Positions 37,358 through 47,231 are shown, numbered from the stretch's first letter. The stretch is DNA of 64,000 nucleotides from Bacteroidota bacterium (GCA_003389385.1 QQVM01000011.1:58474-122473); one strand, 5' to 3'. Notes: generated from the letters alone by a model not told the origin. Translations and numbers: made by a program.

Positions 37358-39001
37358 ATGAAAGCCGAAAAAAAATCTCATCCTTCCGGATTAAAGTACT
37401 TGTTCTTTTCTGAAATGTGGGAAAGGTTTGGGTTTTATCTGATGCTTGGAATCTTTTTTCTCTACATGACGGATTCCGTAAAAGGAGGAATGGCCCTTGA
37501 CAGAAAAGAAGCTGCGGATATTTTCGGGACATTCATAGCGTTAGTATATCTGACACCATTTGTTGGCGGGCTGCTGGCTGACCGTCTGCTGGGGTATCGT
37601 CTGTCAATCACCATTGGCGGAATCATGATGGGCTTAGGTTACATGGGGCTTGCACTTGACGGTATGGCAGCGTTTTACTCATCTTTACTTCTAATCATCA
37701 TTGGAAATGGATTCTTCAAACCTAATATCTCAACTCTGCTTGGAGCTTTGTACAACACTCCTGATCACAAGCCAATGAAAGATGCCGGATACAACATTTT
37801 TTATATGGGTATCAATATCGGTGCTTTGATTTGCAATTTCTTCGCAGCATACCTCAGGAATAATTATGGTTGGGGCTGGGCTTTTATGGCGGCCGGAATC
37901 GGGATGTTCCTGGGTGTAATTATATTCTGGATCGGTAATCGTCATTATGCTCATGCAGATATAAAGAAACCTGCCACAAAGGAGGATATGTCGCTTGCAC
38001 GTATTCTGGGAGTAGTAATCCTTCCTGCATTCATTGCCGGTTACATTGGTTGGATTCTGCCTGGAAATGTCTTTGGTTCTGATTCTACAGATGCATTCAT
38101 TTTCGGAGCTCTGCCTGTGACCTTGTTTTATATTTCCTTGTTGTATCGACTGAATGATGAAGACAAAAAACCAGTTAAAGCGCTTTTGTCAATATTTGGT
38201 GTGGTTATCGTTTTCTGGGCAATATTCAAGCAGAACGGTACAGCCCTTACAACCTGGGCTGAGAATTATACCGACAGAAACCTGCCTGCATCCGTTGTTC
38301 CTGTCGCAGAGAAACTGGGAATGGTCGAGGAACTGAGTTACAAAAAAGATTCATTTCCAGCCACTGATGAACAGTTCCGTATTTTAAGGGATGAAAGTGG
38401 TTCAGTGATTAAAACCCTGCGTGAGCCTGTTTATTTTCAAAACATGCATGAGAATAATATGCCTGCTGAAGGCAGTACTGTTAAACTTGTTTCAACTGAA
38501 ATATACCAATCGGTGAATCCGTTTTTTGTGATTGTTCTGACTCCGCTGGTGATAGGTTTTTTCATGTTTCTGCGAAAAAGAAACAGGGAGCCAAGCACAC
38601 CGGCGAAAATCTTCTGGGGTCTCTTTATCACAGCGCTCTCCACATTGGTCATGGTTGCAGCGGTAGGAGTCAGTCAAAACGGACTTGTTAAAAGCTCGGC
38701 ATGGTGGCTTATTGCCTCGTATGGTGTAATTACAATAGGGGAGCTATGCCTGAGTCCGATGGGGCTGTCACTCGTTTCAAAACTCAGTCCGCCACGTATT
38801 ACTGCCTTGATGATGGGTGGATGGTTTTTAAGCACTTCCATCGGAAATAAAATGTCCGGAGTACTTGCTTCCTTATGGGACACCTATGAAGACAAATCTG
38901 ATTTCTTTTTAGTGAACTGCGTCGTTGCATTAGCAGCCTCGCTCGCAATTTTACTCATGCTCAAATGGCTGGTCAGAGTGGTTAAAGAACACGGGGGTTG
39001 A
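37358..39001 (+). CDS. POT/PTR family proton-dependent oligopeptide transporter
   Basis: Inner-membrane symporter of di- and tripeptides, 547 residues with about 14 transmembrane segments. The proton-coupling motif ExxER is present as EMWERFGFY (from about residue 18). The PTR2 signature is FYMGINIGALICNFFAAYLRNNYGW. A periplasmic/cytoplasmic insert at about 305-375 lies between hydrophobic halves. It is divergent from the Rieske fusion gene. The peptide specificity cannot be told. Confidence 0.95.
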   Translation: MKAEKKSHPSGLKYLFFSEMWERFGFYLMLGIFFLYMTDSVKGGMALDRKEAADIFGTFIALVYLTPFVGGLLADRLLGYRLSITIGGIMMGLGYMGLALDGMAAFYSSLLLIIIGNGFFKPNISTLLGALYNTPDHKPMKDAGYNIFYMGINIGALICNFFAAYLRNNYGWGWAFMAAGIGMFLGVIIFWIGNRHYAHADIKKPATKEDMSLARILGVVILPAFIAGYIGWILPGNVFGSDSTDAFIFGALPVTLFYISLLYRLNDEDKKPVKALLSIFGVVIVFWAIFKQNGTALTTWAENYTDRNLPASVVPVAEKLGMVEELSYKKDSFPATDEQFRILRDESGSVIKTLREPVYFQNMHENNMPAEGSTVKLVSTEIYQSVNPFFVIVLTPLVIGFFMFLRKRNREPSTPAKIFWGLFITALSTLVMVAAVGVSQNGLVKSSAWWLIASYGVITIGELCLSPMGLSLVSKLSPPRITALMMGGWFLSTSIGNKMSGVLASLWDTYEDKSDFFLVNCVVALAASLAILLMLKWLVRVVKEHGG

Positions 39002-39027
39002 TGATTTCATATTTTCTGATCGTTTTT

Positions 39028-39861
39028 TTAAGACGGAACAGATTTGATGTATACATCCTGTTGAGGGAAAGGAATTGAAATATCATTTTTCCGAAATTCC
39101 TCTATAATCATTTTTCGCAGATCAGAACGGGTGGTTTCGATTCTGAAAATATTTTCACTCCAGAAAAGCAACTGAAATTCAAGGGCACTATCGCCAAAAT
39201 TGTTGAATCGCACTGTAGGTTCGAATCCTTCCTTACCCTTCAGTACTTTAGGATGCTTACCAGCACATGCTAATAAAATCTCGATTACCTTGTTTACATC
39301 TGAATTATATGCAACTCCAACTGTAATTTCAAATCTTTTGTTAGAGTCATAGTGACTCCAGTTGATCACATTTTCTGTAATGAATTTATGATTTGGAACA
39401 ATAACATTTACTCCGTCACGGGTTAAGATGACAGATGTTCGGAGATTTATTTTCACCACACGTCCAACCATATTATCCACTTCTATGATATCTCTTGTTT
39501 TAATGGAGCCTTCATAAAGTAAAAATAAGCCTGAAACCAAATCGTTAAAAATCTGTTGCAGCCCAAGTCCGATTCCAACAAGAAGTGCAGCTGATCCGGC
39601 AATAATAATCGAAATTTTAACTCCCAGGCTTTCAAGTCCGATGCTAATGGCAATTACCCAGAAGACGTATTTAACCAATTGAAAAAGTGAGATCCTGCGA
39701 GCGCGCTCTTCCGGACTTCCTTTAATGATGAACTTGCCAAGAATAAAAAGCAGAAATTTTGTACCTGCAAGTAATACAAGAATAAATACTATATTTTTAA
39801 TAGTAAGCGCATAGTCTGAAATTGAAAAAAGTTCCTGGCCTAAAAATTCTGAAATACTCAT
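39028..39861 (-). CDS. MscS family mechanosensitive channel (277 aa)
   Basis: Small-conductance-type channel that opens under membrane tension to release solutes. Transmembrane helices lie at about 20-40, 58-78 and the pore helix around 85-110 (GSAALLVGIGLGLQQIFNDLVSGLF). The cytoplasmic beta domain (LRTSVILTRDGVNVIVPNHKFI) follows. Length 277 is close to E. coli MscS. It is the last gene of the five-gene minus-strand channel cluster, 31 bp after the next MscS gene. Confidence 0.94.
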   Translation of the reverse strand: MSISEFLGQELFSISDYALTIKNIVFILVLLAGTKFLLFILGKFIIKGSPEERARRISLFQLVKYVFWVIAISIGLESLGVKISIIIAGSAALLVGIGLGLQQIFNDLVSGLFLLYEGSIKTRDIIEVDNMVGRVVKINLRTSVILTRDGVNVIVPNHKFITENVINWSHYDSNKRFEITVGVAYNSDVNKVIEILLACAGKHPKVLKGKEGFEPTVRFNNFGDSALEFQLLFWSENIFRIETTRSDLRKMIIEEFRKNDISIPFPQQDVYIKSVPS

Positions 39862-39892
39862 TTGTTGTTCTGTAATTTTATCAGCAAAAATT

Positions 39893-40792
39893 TCATGATT
39901 TCATCTTTACCTCAAAGACAGGAGCTTCAACCAGGTGGAATGTAGCCGACGCGAATTTTATTTCACCTCCGCTGGATTCTACTGCCTTAAGTATTTTGGT
40001 GAAAAGCATGTCCTTAGTCATTCTTCTTTTCTTAAAGGAAACCACGTAACGGAGTGTAAATTCAACCCAGTTGTCGTTTGCGATTAAAGTTACCATCGGT
40101 TCCGTCTGGGCATTTTCAATCATATATTTTCTCACTAGTTTTTCCCAGGTTTGATTGGACATTTTGGTATAGTCCCCCACAACTTCCACAGCGATTGCGG
40201 AGAAAATATCTTTTGCCTTCTCATAATTACTGCCATATTGAACGGGAATTTTTATTTCATCCCAAAGAAATGGGAAGTCGCCCGAATAATTGAATACCGG
40301 CTCTTTAAAAACAAAACTGTTTGCGATCCGCACAATTCTTCCGTTGTACAGATCTCCGTCAACCCATTGACCTGTTTCCATAATGGTTGTTCTTAAAACA
40401 CTGATGTCAATTACATCACCTTTGATTCCGCCAAGCTGCACTCTGTCGCCGGTCTTGTAAAATCCTGCAAACATGATGGCTAGCCATCCTGCAACACTTG
40501 CAATAACTTCCTGTAATGCGAATGCAATACCGGCACCTGCAACTCCAAGTGCAACAGTCAGTCCGCCAAGTTTATTCGAATAGATAATTGTGAATGCCAG
40601 AATCATGAGGAAATATCCAGTCAGATCCAGCACCTTCCTGAATCTGTACCTGTGATCCTTGTCCTCTAAATTCGACGCCCATCTGGACTTTAGTAATTTT
40701 ATTATTGTCCAGATTATAACAACTGCCAAAACAAGCGTTACCACCTTGCCTATCGTCGGATTGAAAAGGAAATCGTTCAGCAATTGCTCCAT
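39893..40792 (-). CDS. MscS family mechanosensitive channel (299 aa)
   Basis: A second MscS-type channel, clearly divergent from its neighbour. Three N-terminal helices end in the pore helix ALGVAGAGIAFALQEVIASVAGWLAIMFAG. The beta domain contains GDRVQLGGIKGDVIDISVLRTTIME and VRIANSFVFKEPVFNYS. The C-terminal vestibule is longer than in the 277-residue paralogue. It lies 4 bp after the ion-channel gene, so both are translated from one message. Confidence 0.93.
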   Translation of the reverse strand: MEQLLNDFLFNPTIGKVVTLVLAVVIIWTIIKLLKSRWASNLEDKDHRYRFRKVLDLTGYFLMILAFTIIYSNKLGGLTVALGVAGAGIAFALQEVIASVAGWLAIMFAGFYKTGDRVQLGGIKGDVIDISVLRTTIMETGQWVDGDLYNGRIVRIANSFVFKEPVFNYSGDFPFLWDEIKIPVQYGSNYEKAKDIFSAIAVEVVGDYTKMSNQTWEKLVRKYMIENAQTEPMVTLIANDNWVEFTLRYVVSFKKRRMTKDMLFTKILKAVESSGGEIKFASATFHLVEAPVFEVKMKS

Positions 40793-40796
40793 AGGG

Positions 40797-41597
40797 TTAG
40801 AATTTACTTCCGCAATGCTGACAATAATTTGCGGAAATTTCGTTTACTTCACTGCAATTATTGCATTGCTTTGATTTTTTTTTATTGTTGTAACCGATTG
40901 CCATTTCAGCAGTTACAATGCCTGTAGGTACGGCAATGATTGCATAGCCTGTCATCATGAGTAGGGATGAAATAAATTGACCAATGGCTGTTTGCGGAAC
41001 AATATCTCCAAACCCTACAGTTGTAATTGTAACAATAGCCCAATAAATGCTTTGAGGGATGTTTTTAAAACCGCTGTTGTCTCCTTCCACAATATACATG
41101 ATGGTGCCTACAATGATCACAATGTTTAAAACAGCAAAAATGAACACAAGGATTTTTCTCTTGCTCGAGCGTAAAGCATCGGCAATATACTCCGCTTCCG
41201 AAAGATATCTGGAAAGTTTCAGGATTCTGAAAACTCTGAGTAGCCTGAGTGTTCGCAGGGTAAGCATGTAATGTGCCGGATGAAAGAATAAACTGAAATA
41301 GGTAGGGATGATTGATAACAAGTCGATGATGCCGTAAAAACTGAAAATATATCTGAGCGGTCTCGGAGATACCCATATTCGAGCAATGTATTCAAGCGAG
41401 AATATCAGTGTAAATCCAAGTTCAGCGTAAAATAATAAAGAGCCATACTTCAGTCGTATGGATTCAATGCTGTCTAGCATTACCAGAATAATACTGGCAA
41501 TGATCACCCAGAGAAGGATTACGTCAAATCTTCTGCCAGCCTTGGTTTCATGGCCGAAGATAATCGTGTAGTATTTTGCTTTCAGTCTGGAGTTCAT
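40797..41597 (-). CDS. Voltage-gated-type potassium channel with C-terminal zinc ribbon
   Basis: Six-transmembrane cation channel of 266 residues. The S4-like helix has regularly spaced arginines (LRTLRLLRVFRILKLSRYL, about 114-132). The selectivity filter TVGFGD at 193-198 indicates potassium. After S6 a short tail carries CNNC at 245-248 and CQHC at 259-262, a zinc-ribbon pattern unusual on such channels. The start overlaps the stop of the long MscS gene by 4 bp. Membership in the MscS cluster suggests K+ flux linked to osmotic response; inference. Confidence 0.93.
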   Translation of the reverse strand: MNSRLKAKYYTIIFGHETKAGRRFDVILLWVIIASIILVMLDSIESIRLKYGSLLFYAELGFTLIFSLEYIARIWVSPRPLRYIFSFYGIIDLLSIIPTYFSLFFHPAHYMLTLRTLRLLRVFRILKLSRYLSEAEYIADALRSSKRKILVFIFAVLNIVIIVGTIMYIVEGDNSGFKNIPQSIYWAIVTITTVGFGDIVPQTAIGQFISSLLMMTGYAIIAVPTGIVTAEMAIGYNNKKKSKQCNNCSEVNEISANYCQHCGSKF

Positions 41598-43471
41598 TTA
41601 GACTGATTTGTGTTTTCTACTCTGAATGAAGGTGTGATGTAATCCTTCGGCAGATAATCAGAAGGTATGGTGCTGAGATTTCCGTCACGGGTTGCCCTGT
41701 AGTGGGGCGACATGATTTCAACTCCGCTTTCATTGAATTTATCCTGTATGTTCTGATGCAAATGGGAATAAATCATTGCCTGTTTGTTAGGTTCGGATGT
41801 ATAAGCGTTTATCTGGTAGCTCACATAAAAATCATCAAGACTGGTTTGAAGAACAAAAGGAGCAGGTTTTTTCTGAACCAAATCCGTGGAGAGGGCTGCA
41901 TCTACAAGGAGAGCGTGAACGGTTTTCCAGGGCACATCATATCCTATAGTCACAGTTGTGTGAATGATGAGTCCGTGATCATGCGAGGAAGAACTGTAGT
42001 TAATAGTATGGCTGCTCATGATATTGGAATTCGGTATTGTGATGTCCTCATTCTTGATTGTTCTTACCCGGGTGACCAGGAGTGTTTTTTCAATGATGTC
42101 TCCGGTTACATCTCCGATCCGAACGCGGTCACCGATCTTGAATGCCCGCATGTAAGTCAGCACCAGGCCGGCAATAATATTGGATAGTGAACCGGCTGAA
42201 CCAAAGGTAAACAGAAATCCCAGAAATACTGACACTCCCTGAAACACCGGAGAGTCAGAACCGGGAAGATACGGAAACACTACCACGAAGAAGAAGGCAA
42301 TGATAAGTAACCTGATTATTTGATACGTCGGGTTTGACCACTCAGGATAAAATCCGGTGATTTTCAGGGAGCCGCTTTCAATTTCTGATTTTAAATATTT
42401 CACACCTTTCAGCACATACCTGAAAAGGAATACCAGAACAATGATTGTAAACAAGTTTGGAAGGTAGTTCCAAATGGCTCTCAATACCCGCATCAGGGGA
42501 TTCAGTATATATCCAAGCAATGTGTCAGCGATTCCTTTTGTCCATGGAAAAATTCCAAACAGGATTGGCAGGGCGATGTAAACTGCAAGTATGATGATAA
42601 ACCATCTTAGAATATTGTTCAATCCCGACAAAAAGTTAACCTGTCTTTCCGCTGTGAAGAGTTCATAATCTTTTATTTTTACTCCTTTGAATACGGTGTC
42701 TTTTCCCAAGCTGATCCAATTGCTGGTAAACTTGAAAAGTCGGTTTACAAAGTATATGATTACAGAGAGAACAAGCAACACAAGTAGCACCATCCCGAAT
42801 CCTTTCAATATTGTTTGAACGCTTCTTGATTTTCTGTGCTCTGTCACAGAATTCTTTATTTTCTCTCTGTGCATCTGCGCAAGTGAGATTTCATCTGTAT
42901 ACATCCACAATGCATCATGATTCGTAACACTCAGGATAATCATGTCACGAAACATCAAATCGATTCCGCTCTCAGTTCTTTCGACCTTGATTGAATCAGG
43001 ATTGAAGAAAACATCATTTGAAAGATTTTTAATGCGGGAAGCGATTGATTCCGCGCGTTCTTTGGCTGAAAAAGATCCTAGTTTGGTGTATACTGTCAGA
43101 ATTGTATCGCCAAAGGGGTTCACTGGAAATCCTTTAACAAAATTTCTCAGTGAATCGATTCTGTTTTTTCTCGATTGTTGTTCACGGACATGTGAGCTTT
43201 TTAACCTTTCAAGTTCCTGGAGCAAGTCCTGTTTTTTCAGGTTGTCACTCGTTTTCAGATTCAGAAGCTCCTCTTCAAGTTGAACACGCTTCATCGAATC
43301 GGCAATCCTTGCAGAATCGATTTTCAGCACATACAGCATTGCGTTGGTAAGTGAATCCAAATTTATTGAATCTTCCGTTTTAACTTTTTGATCTTGCGAA
43401 TATGAAAAGGAGGGGATGGAGAACAACAAAAAAGCCAGCCAGATGTGAAACAGGGTGTGAGTTTTTTTCAT
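41594..43471 (-). CDS. Large MscS-type channel with periplasmic domain (625 aa)
   Basis: MscK/YnaI-like long mechanosensitive channel. A signal peptide (residues 1-25, ending SYSQ) precedes a periplasmic helical/coiled-coil region (about 30-200, including KKQDLLQELERLKSSHVREQQSRK). Several transmembrane helices follow (about 225-420), then the MscS core with GSAGSLSNIIAGLVLTYM and GDRVRIGDVTGDIIEKTLLVTRVRT. The frame is open to 43600, but ATG 43471 (MKKTHTLFHIWLAF) gives a proper signal peptide and avoids overlap with the upstream gene. It is coupled to the channel gene by an ATGA overlap. Confidence 0.93.
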   Translation of the reverse strand: MKKTHTLFHIWLAFLLFSIPSFSYSQDQKVKTEDSINLDSLTNAMLYVLKIDSARIADSMKRVQLEEELLNLKTSDNLKKQDLLQELERLKSSHVREQQSRKNRIDSLRNFVKGFPVNPFGDTILTVYTKLGSFSAKERAESIASRIKNLSNDVFFNPDSIKVERTESGIDLMFRDMIILSVTNHDALWMYTDEISLAQMHREKIKNSVTEHRKSRSVQTILKGFGMVLLVLLVLSVIIYFVNRLFKFTSNWISLGKDTVFKGVKIKDYELFTAERQVNFLSGLNNILRWFIIILAVYIALPILFGIFPWTKGIADTLLGYILNPLMRVLRAIWNYLPNLFTIIVLVFLFRYVLKGVKYLKSEIESGSLKITGFYPEWSNPTYQIIRLLIIAFFFVVVFPYLPGSDSPVFQGVSVFLGFLFTFGSAGSLSNIIAGLVLTYMRAFKIGDRVRIGDVTGDIIEKTLLVTRVRTIKNEDITIPNSNIMSSHTINYSSSSHDHGLIIHTTVTIGYDVPWKTVHALLVDAALSTDLVQKKPAPFVLQTSLDDFYVSYQINAYTSEPNKQAMIYSHLHQNIQDKFNESGVEIMSPHYRATRDGNLSTIPSDYLPKDYITPSFRVENTNQSK

Positions 43472-43487
43472 TTGCTTTTGTTTGCGT

Positions 43488-44279
43488 CTATAATTTACGG
43501 AAATGTGTAAACCTGTAAGATAAGCCGGCGCTGCCAAAGAAGAATTTTTCTCCCTGATTGCTGCCATAACCTCCAAAAATATCCAGCAGGAAATTTTCAT
43601 TAACCAGAATTCCTATGCCTGTGTTAAAATAAGTTTTAATGCTTGCGCCGTTCCAGTTACCATAAACTTCAGCAAAGCCGGATATTTTACTTGTGAATGA
43701 ATATCCCAGATTGATGACATATAAACCCTGGACATTATCTGATTTAAAATTGTAATCAATACCGGCATTGAGAGAAAGACTTGTGTTTTTTCCAAGATTT
43801 TGACTTGATCCGAAAAGAAGGGTGTTGGAAATGTCTCCCTCAGATGATGCTGTTCTGAAAGTGTTCAGCTGAACCGTGTATTGAACTGCAATGGCCGGGA
43901 ATTGATTTTCCATATTCTTCAAAAGGTATCTCATTCCGGCATTGACACGACTCAAGCCAGATTCTTTGGAGTCAGAAGGAATTCTCCTGTCATTTTCAGT
44001 TCTGTAGTCAAATGTGGAATTGATTTCGAGCCGTTCAGTCAATCCGGCTCTCAGGAATAAATTCGAGGAGAAATAAGTAAGTTTCTTAGTGTTCTCCTCC
44101 CTGAATCCGGATTTTCCGGTTTCTATTCCGGTTTGTATCTGATATACATTTTTACCCGGAGTGAAAGGAGTGATTGCCTGACCCGGCCGGCCGGTGCGAA
44201 TGACCTCAGAGTATTGTGCGAAAGTCAAATTCCCTATAAAGCAGTATATAAGCAGACAAAGCGCATTTTTGGAAATCAT
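43488..44279 (-). CDS. Outer-membrane transporter-like beta-barrel protein
   Basis: A 263-residue secreted barrel. Signal peptide ends LTFAQ (about residue 21). The body has the alternating strands and motifs of the MetA-pathway 'transporter' family of outer-membrane proteins (FTPGKNVYQIQTGIETGK, SNLFLRAGLTERLEINSTFDYR, LLDIFGGYGSNQGEKFFFGSAGLSYRF). The family function is not proven. It is the first gene of the channel cluster; a TATCTTTG -7 box lies 23 bp upstream. Confidence 0.85.
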   Translation of the reverse strand: MISKNALCLLIYCFIGNLTFAQYSEVIRTGRPGQAITPFTPGKNVYQIQTGIETGKSGFREENTKKLTYFSSNLFLRAGLTERLEINSTFDYRTENDRRIPSDSKESGLSRVNAGMRYLLKNMENQFPAIAVQYTVQLNTFRTASSEGDISNTLLFGSSQNLGKNTSLSLNAGIDYNFKSDNVQGLYVINLGYSFTSKISGFAEVYGNWNGASIKTYFNTGIGILVNENFLLDIFGGYGSNQGEKFFFGSAGLSYRFTHFRKL

Positions 44280-44301
44280 TCAAATACTCAATTGGTTCAG
44301 T

Positions 44302-44309
44302 CAAAGATA
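44302..44309 (-). promoter_or_regulatory. Candidate -7 box of the channel cluster
   Basis: TATCTTTG on the minus strand matches TAnnTTTG exactly and lies 23 bp before the first gene of the five-gene channel cluster. No TTTG is found at the -33 position, so confidence is limited. Confidence 0.4.
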
Positions 44310-44395
44310 TTTCAAAAATCAAGCATAGTGGATTCAGGTGTTGCACCATACATCAAAATTATTAACAGCGACAGGTGTTTGTGTGGCCTGTTTCC

Positions 44396-45982
44396 TCAAG
44401 ACTTTGCAATTTCTTTTTTCGCATCCTGTAGAAGTTCAATTCCATTCACAGAATCTGAGGCAGGAGTCTTCCTGCTAAGAGTATAGAGATCATGCCTTCT
44501 GTCTGTAAGTGTCCGCACAGATCCGTGAAAATGCAAATCTTTAAGCAGGTCAAGATCCACATCCACAATGAGTGTCATTTCTGTATTGGTTGTTGTTTGG
44601 GCTTTGATTCCGTCGTCCGGGAAGGCAAAGTCAGAAGGTGTGAAAACTGCAGACTGAGCATATTGTATGTCCATGTTGTTCACTTTAGGCAGGTTGCCGA
44701 CACTACCGGCTATGGCTACGTAGCATTCGTTTTCAATGGCTCTAGCCTGAGCGCAATGCCGAACTCTGGTGTAGCCGCTCTGTGTATCTGTGTGAAACGG
44801 GACAAAGAGGATTTTCATCCCTTCATCTGCAAGTATTCTGGAAATTTCAGGGAATTCCACATCATAACATATCAGAATTCCAATCTTCCCGCAGTCAGTA
44901 TCAAAAGTTTTGAGCTGGCTTCCGCCTAACATTCCCCATTCCACTTTTTCATTGGGTGTTACATGAAGTTTTTCATACATCTCATACGTTCCGTTTCGCC
45001 TGCAAAGAAACCCAATGTTTATCAGGCTGCCATCCCGGATTATTGGCATGCTGCCTGTGATGATATTTGCATTATAAGAGATGGCAAATTCACTGAACTT
45101 CTCACGTAGCATTGGTGTGTAATCAGCAAGCTTGCGAATTGCGTCAGGTTCAGGCAGGTGATTGTAGTCAGCCATGAGAGGAGCGTGGAAGTATTCAGGG
45201 AAAACGATGAAGTCGCATTCATACCCTGAAGCAGCATCAATAAAGAATTCCATTTGCTCACACAGAGCAGCAAAATCTTTGAGTGTTCGCATTTGCCATT
45301 GCACAAGGGCCATTCTGACGCTTGGCTTTTTGGCATTGAGTAACTTGGTTTTGGCTTCGTAATAAATGTTATTCCACTCAATGAGAGCTGCTCTGGACAG
45401 AGATTCTTCATCACCCGGCAGGTAATTGCGGATAATTTTTTTTACATGGAAATCATTTGACAACTGAAAAGTTAAGGTCGGATCATAGATTTGTTTGCGC
45501 TTTACTTTTTCTATGTATTCCTTGCCGCTCATTTCATTTGCATACTGGTTGTAATTAGGTATTCTGCCGCCTGCAATGATTGATTTTAAATTCAGCTTTT
45601 CGCATAATTCTTTTCTCGCATTATACAGTCTACGAGCAAGTCTTAATCCTCTGTGATCAGGATGAATGAATATTTCGATTCCGTAAAGAACATTTCCCTT
45701 TGGATCATGCGTTGAAAAAGTATAGTTGCCGGTTACTTCTGCATATGTGTGGTTGTCATCAAAGCGGGTGTAATCAATAATAATTGAAAGCGCAGTGCCT
45801 ACAACTTTTCCATTCACTTTTACGCAGATTTGACCCTCGGGAAATATTTCGAGGAGTTTTTGTATTTGCTCTTCCTTCCAATATCCGCTCCAGCTGTCAT
45901 ACGCTTTAATCATGCTTTCTTTCAGGTCGCGGTAATCTGAAATATTCAGATTGTCTATGTCAATTTTCATCGATTTTTTCAT
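44396..45982 (-). CDS. GNAT acetyltransferase fused to a carbon-nitrogen hydrolase
   Basis: A 528-residue fusion known in this phylum. The N-terminal GNAT domain (about 8-190) has the acetyl-CoA loop in HPDHRGLRLARRLYNARKELCE. The C-terminal nitrilase/amidase domain (about 215-500) has the Glu-Lys-Cys triad: Glu in VFPEYF, Lys in YEKLHV, Cys in LICYDVEFPE. The substrate is unknown; the pairing suggests acylation and amide hydrolysis of a small amine metabolite. It is a single gene with AT-rich flanks. Confidence 0.92.
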   Translation of the reverse strand: MKKSMKIDIDNLNISDYRDLKESMIKAYDSWSGYWKEEQIQKLLEIFPEGQICVKVNGKVVGTALSIIIDYTRFDDNHTYAEVTGNYTFSTHDPKGNVLYGIEIFIHPDHRGLRLARRLYNARKELCEKLNLKSIIAGGRIPNYNQYANEMSGKEYIEKVKRKQIYDPTLTFQLSNDFHVKKIIRNYLPGDEESLSRAALIEWNNIYYEAKTKLLNAKKPSVRMALVQWQMRTLKDFAALCEQMEFFIDAASGYECDFIVFPEYFHAPLMADYNHLPEPDAIRKLADYTPMLREKFSEFAISYNANIITGSMPIIRDGSLINIGFLCRRNGTYEMYEKLHVTPNEKVEWGMLGGSQLKTFDTDCGKIGILICYDVEFPEISRILADEGMKILFVPFHTDTQSGYTRVRHCAQARAIENECYVAIAGSVGNLPKVNNMDIQYAQSAVFTPSDFAFPDDGIKAQTTTNTEMTLIVDVDLDLLKDLHFHGSVRTLTDRRHDLYTLSRKTPASDSVNGIELLQDAKKEIAKS

Positions 45983-46169
45983 AAGAAGAGAATTTTAAAC
46001 TATTGGTCTATGTGAAGAGAATTATCAATGGAAATAAATAATCCTCTCACATACTTATGTAAAATTACGGAATCTCAAACACAACAAGTCTGTTACCATT
46101 TTCCGGAGTCACAAAAATCAGAAGTAAATAAATCAATTTACAAAAAAAATGATTGACTTAAAATTGATT

Positions 46170-47060
46170 TCAACTCATTTTGAACTTGTGTGTGTCTCTG
46201 AATTCCGCAGGGCTTTTACCGCAGTATTTTTTGAAAAAGCGGCAGAAATAACTGTTGTCTTCGAATTTCAGGTTGAAAGCGATCTCAGAAACCGACTGAT
46301 TAGTATGTACCAGCAGTCTTTTCGCTTCAAGCATAATTCTTTCGCGAATCAGTTCTCCGGAAGAATGACCGGTCACTTTTTTGCAAAGAGCATTGAGATA
46401 ATTCGGTGTCAGATTCAGCAATTCTGCATAATCCTTTGCGGAGCGATGTGTACGGTATTTTTCGTTAATGAGATTTTCAAACTTTCGAATAGTCTGTACA
46501 CCTTGTTGATTGGCCCATGCTGTTTTAGAACCGGTATAACCTCTTGCAAGCAAATGCAATAATACATTCAGGTAAGATCGCAGGATTGACTCCCTGAAAT
46601 CTGCATTTGAAAAATACTCGTGCTTCATCAATTCAAATATATTGACAACTGATTCGAGTGTTCCTTTTTCAAGATCGGAATAAGGCTGATATTGAGTGGT
46701 GTTGAAGAATAAAAACTTATTCAGATCCGGGTGATGATTTGAAACTGAAATGAAACTCCTCGTAAACATGACTACAAACCCAGACACATTTTCAAGTTGA
46801 TTCCATGAATGAATCTGGCCCGGACTCATAAAAAATTGTCGGTTTGGTTTAAGAGGATAATTCTTAAAATCGATATTGTGTGATCCGTCACCTTGTGATA
46901 CAAAAATCAACATGTAAAAGTTGTGTCTGTGAGGAAGCAAAAGGTGATCAATATCTTTCGCGAAATCTTCGAAAAGTACAAACTCAAACTCTTTGTGATT
47001 GTGACCTGTTGATTTTAGCTCAGTAATTTGGTAGGACGGAATGTTCGCAGGTACTACCAT
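46170..47060 (-). CDS. AraC family transcriptional regulator
   Basis: A 296-residue regulator. The N-terminal part (about 20-130) is a cupin-like sensor (HLLLPHRHNFYMLIFVSQGDGSHNIDF). The C-terminal 100 residues hold two helix-turn-helix motifs (SAKDYAELLNLTPNYLNALCKKVTG and SVSEIAFNLKFEDNSYFCRFFKKYCGKSPAEFR). The ligand and target are unknown. It is monocistronic, with about 180 bp on either side, and may control itself or the divergent/adjacent genes. Confidence 0.94.
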   Translation of the reverse strand: MVVPANIPSYQITELKSTGHNHKEFEFVLFEDFAKDIDHLLLPHRHNFYMLIFVSQGDGSHNIDFKNYPLKPNRQFFMSPGQIHSWNQLENVSGFVVMFTRSFISVSNHHPDLNKFLFFNTTQYQPYSDLEKGTLESVVNIFELMKHEYFSNADFRESILRSYLNVLLHLLARGYTGSKTAWANQQGVQTIRKFENLINEKYRTHRSAKDYAELLNLTPNYLNALCKKVTGHSSGELIRERIMLEAKRLLVHTNQSVSEIAFNLKFEDNSYFCRFFKKYCGKSPAEFRDTHKFKMS

Positions 47061-47210
47061 TATTTTACTTTCGTTTATTTTCTATCATATTCCTATAGAA
47101 GGTTATTTAATGTGATGATTTACTGATGTAAAGGTACTTTATATGTGCCCGATTGCAAGTAATAATCACTTGATAAATGGTACAAATTACTTATTTTCCG
47201 AATTCTTTAA

Positions 47211-47231
47211 CACTTTGTGATAAAGTGCTGT
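47211..47231 (-). terminator. Weak hairpin after the antiporter gene
   Basis: CACTTT (47211-47216) pairs with AAAGTG (47222-47227) around GTGAT. On the minus strand the T-rich stretch after it is interrupted, so this is a weak terminator at best. Confidence 0.35.

Noticed and set aside
37202..37381. Longer N-terminus for the Rieske fusion protein
   Set aside because: It would overlap the start of the divergent peptide transporter, and the extra 60 residues have no domain or signal-peptide character.
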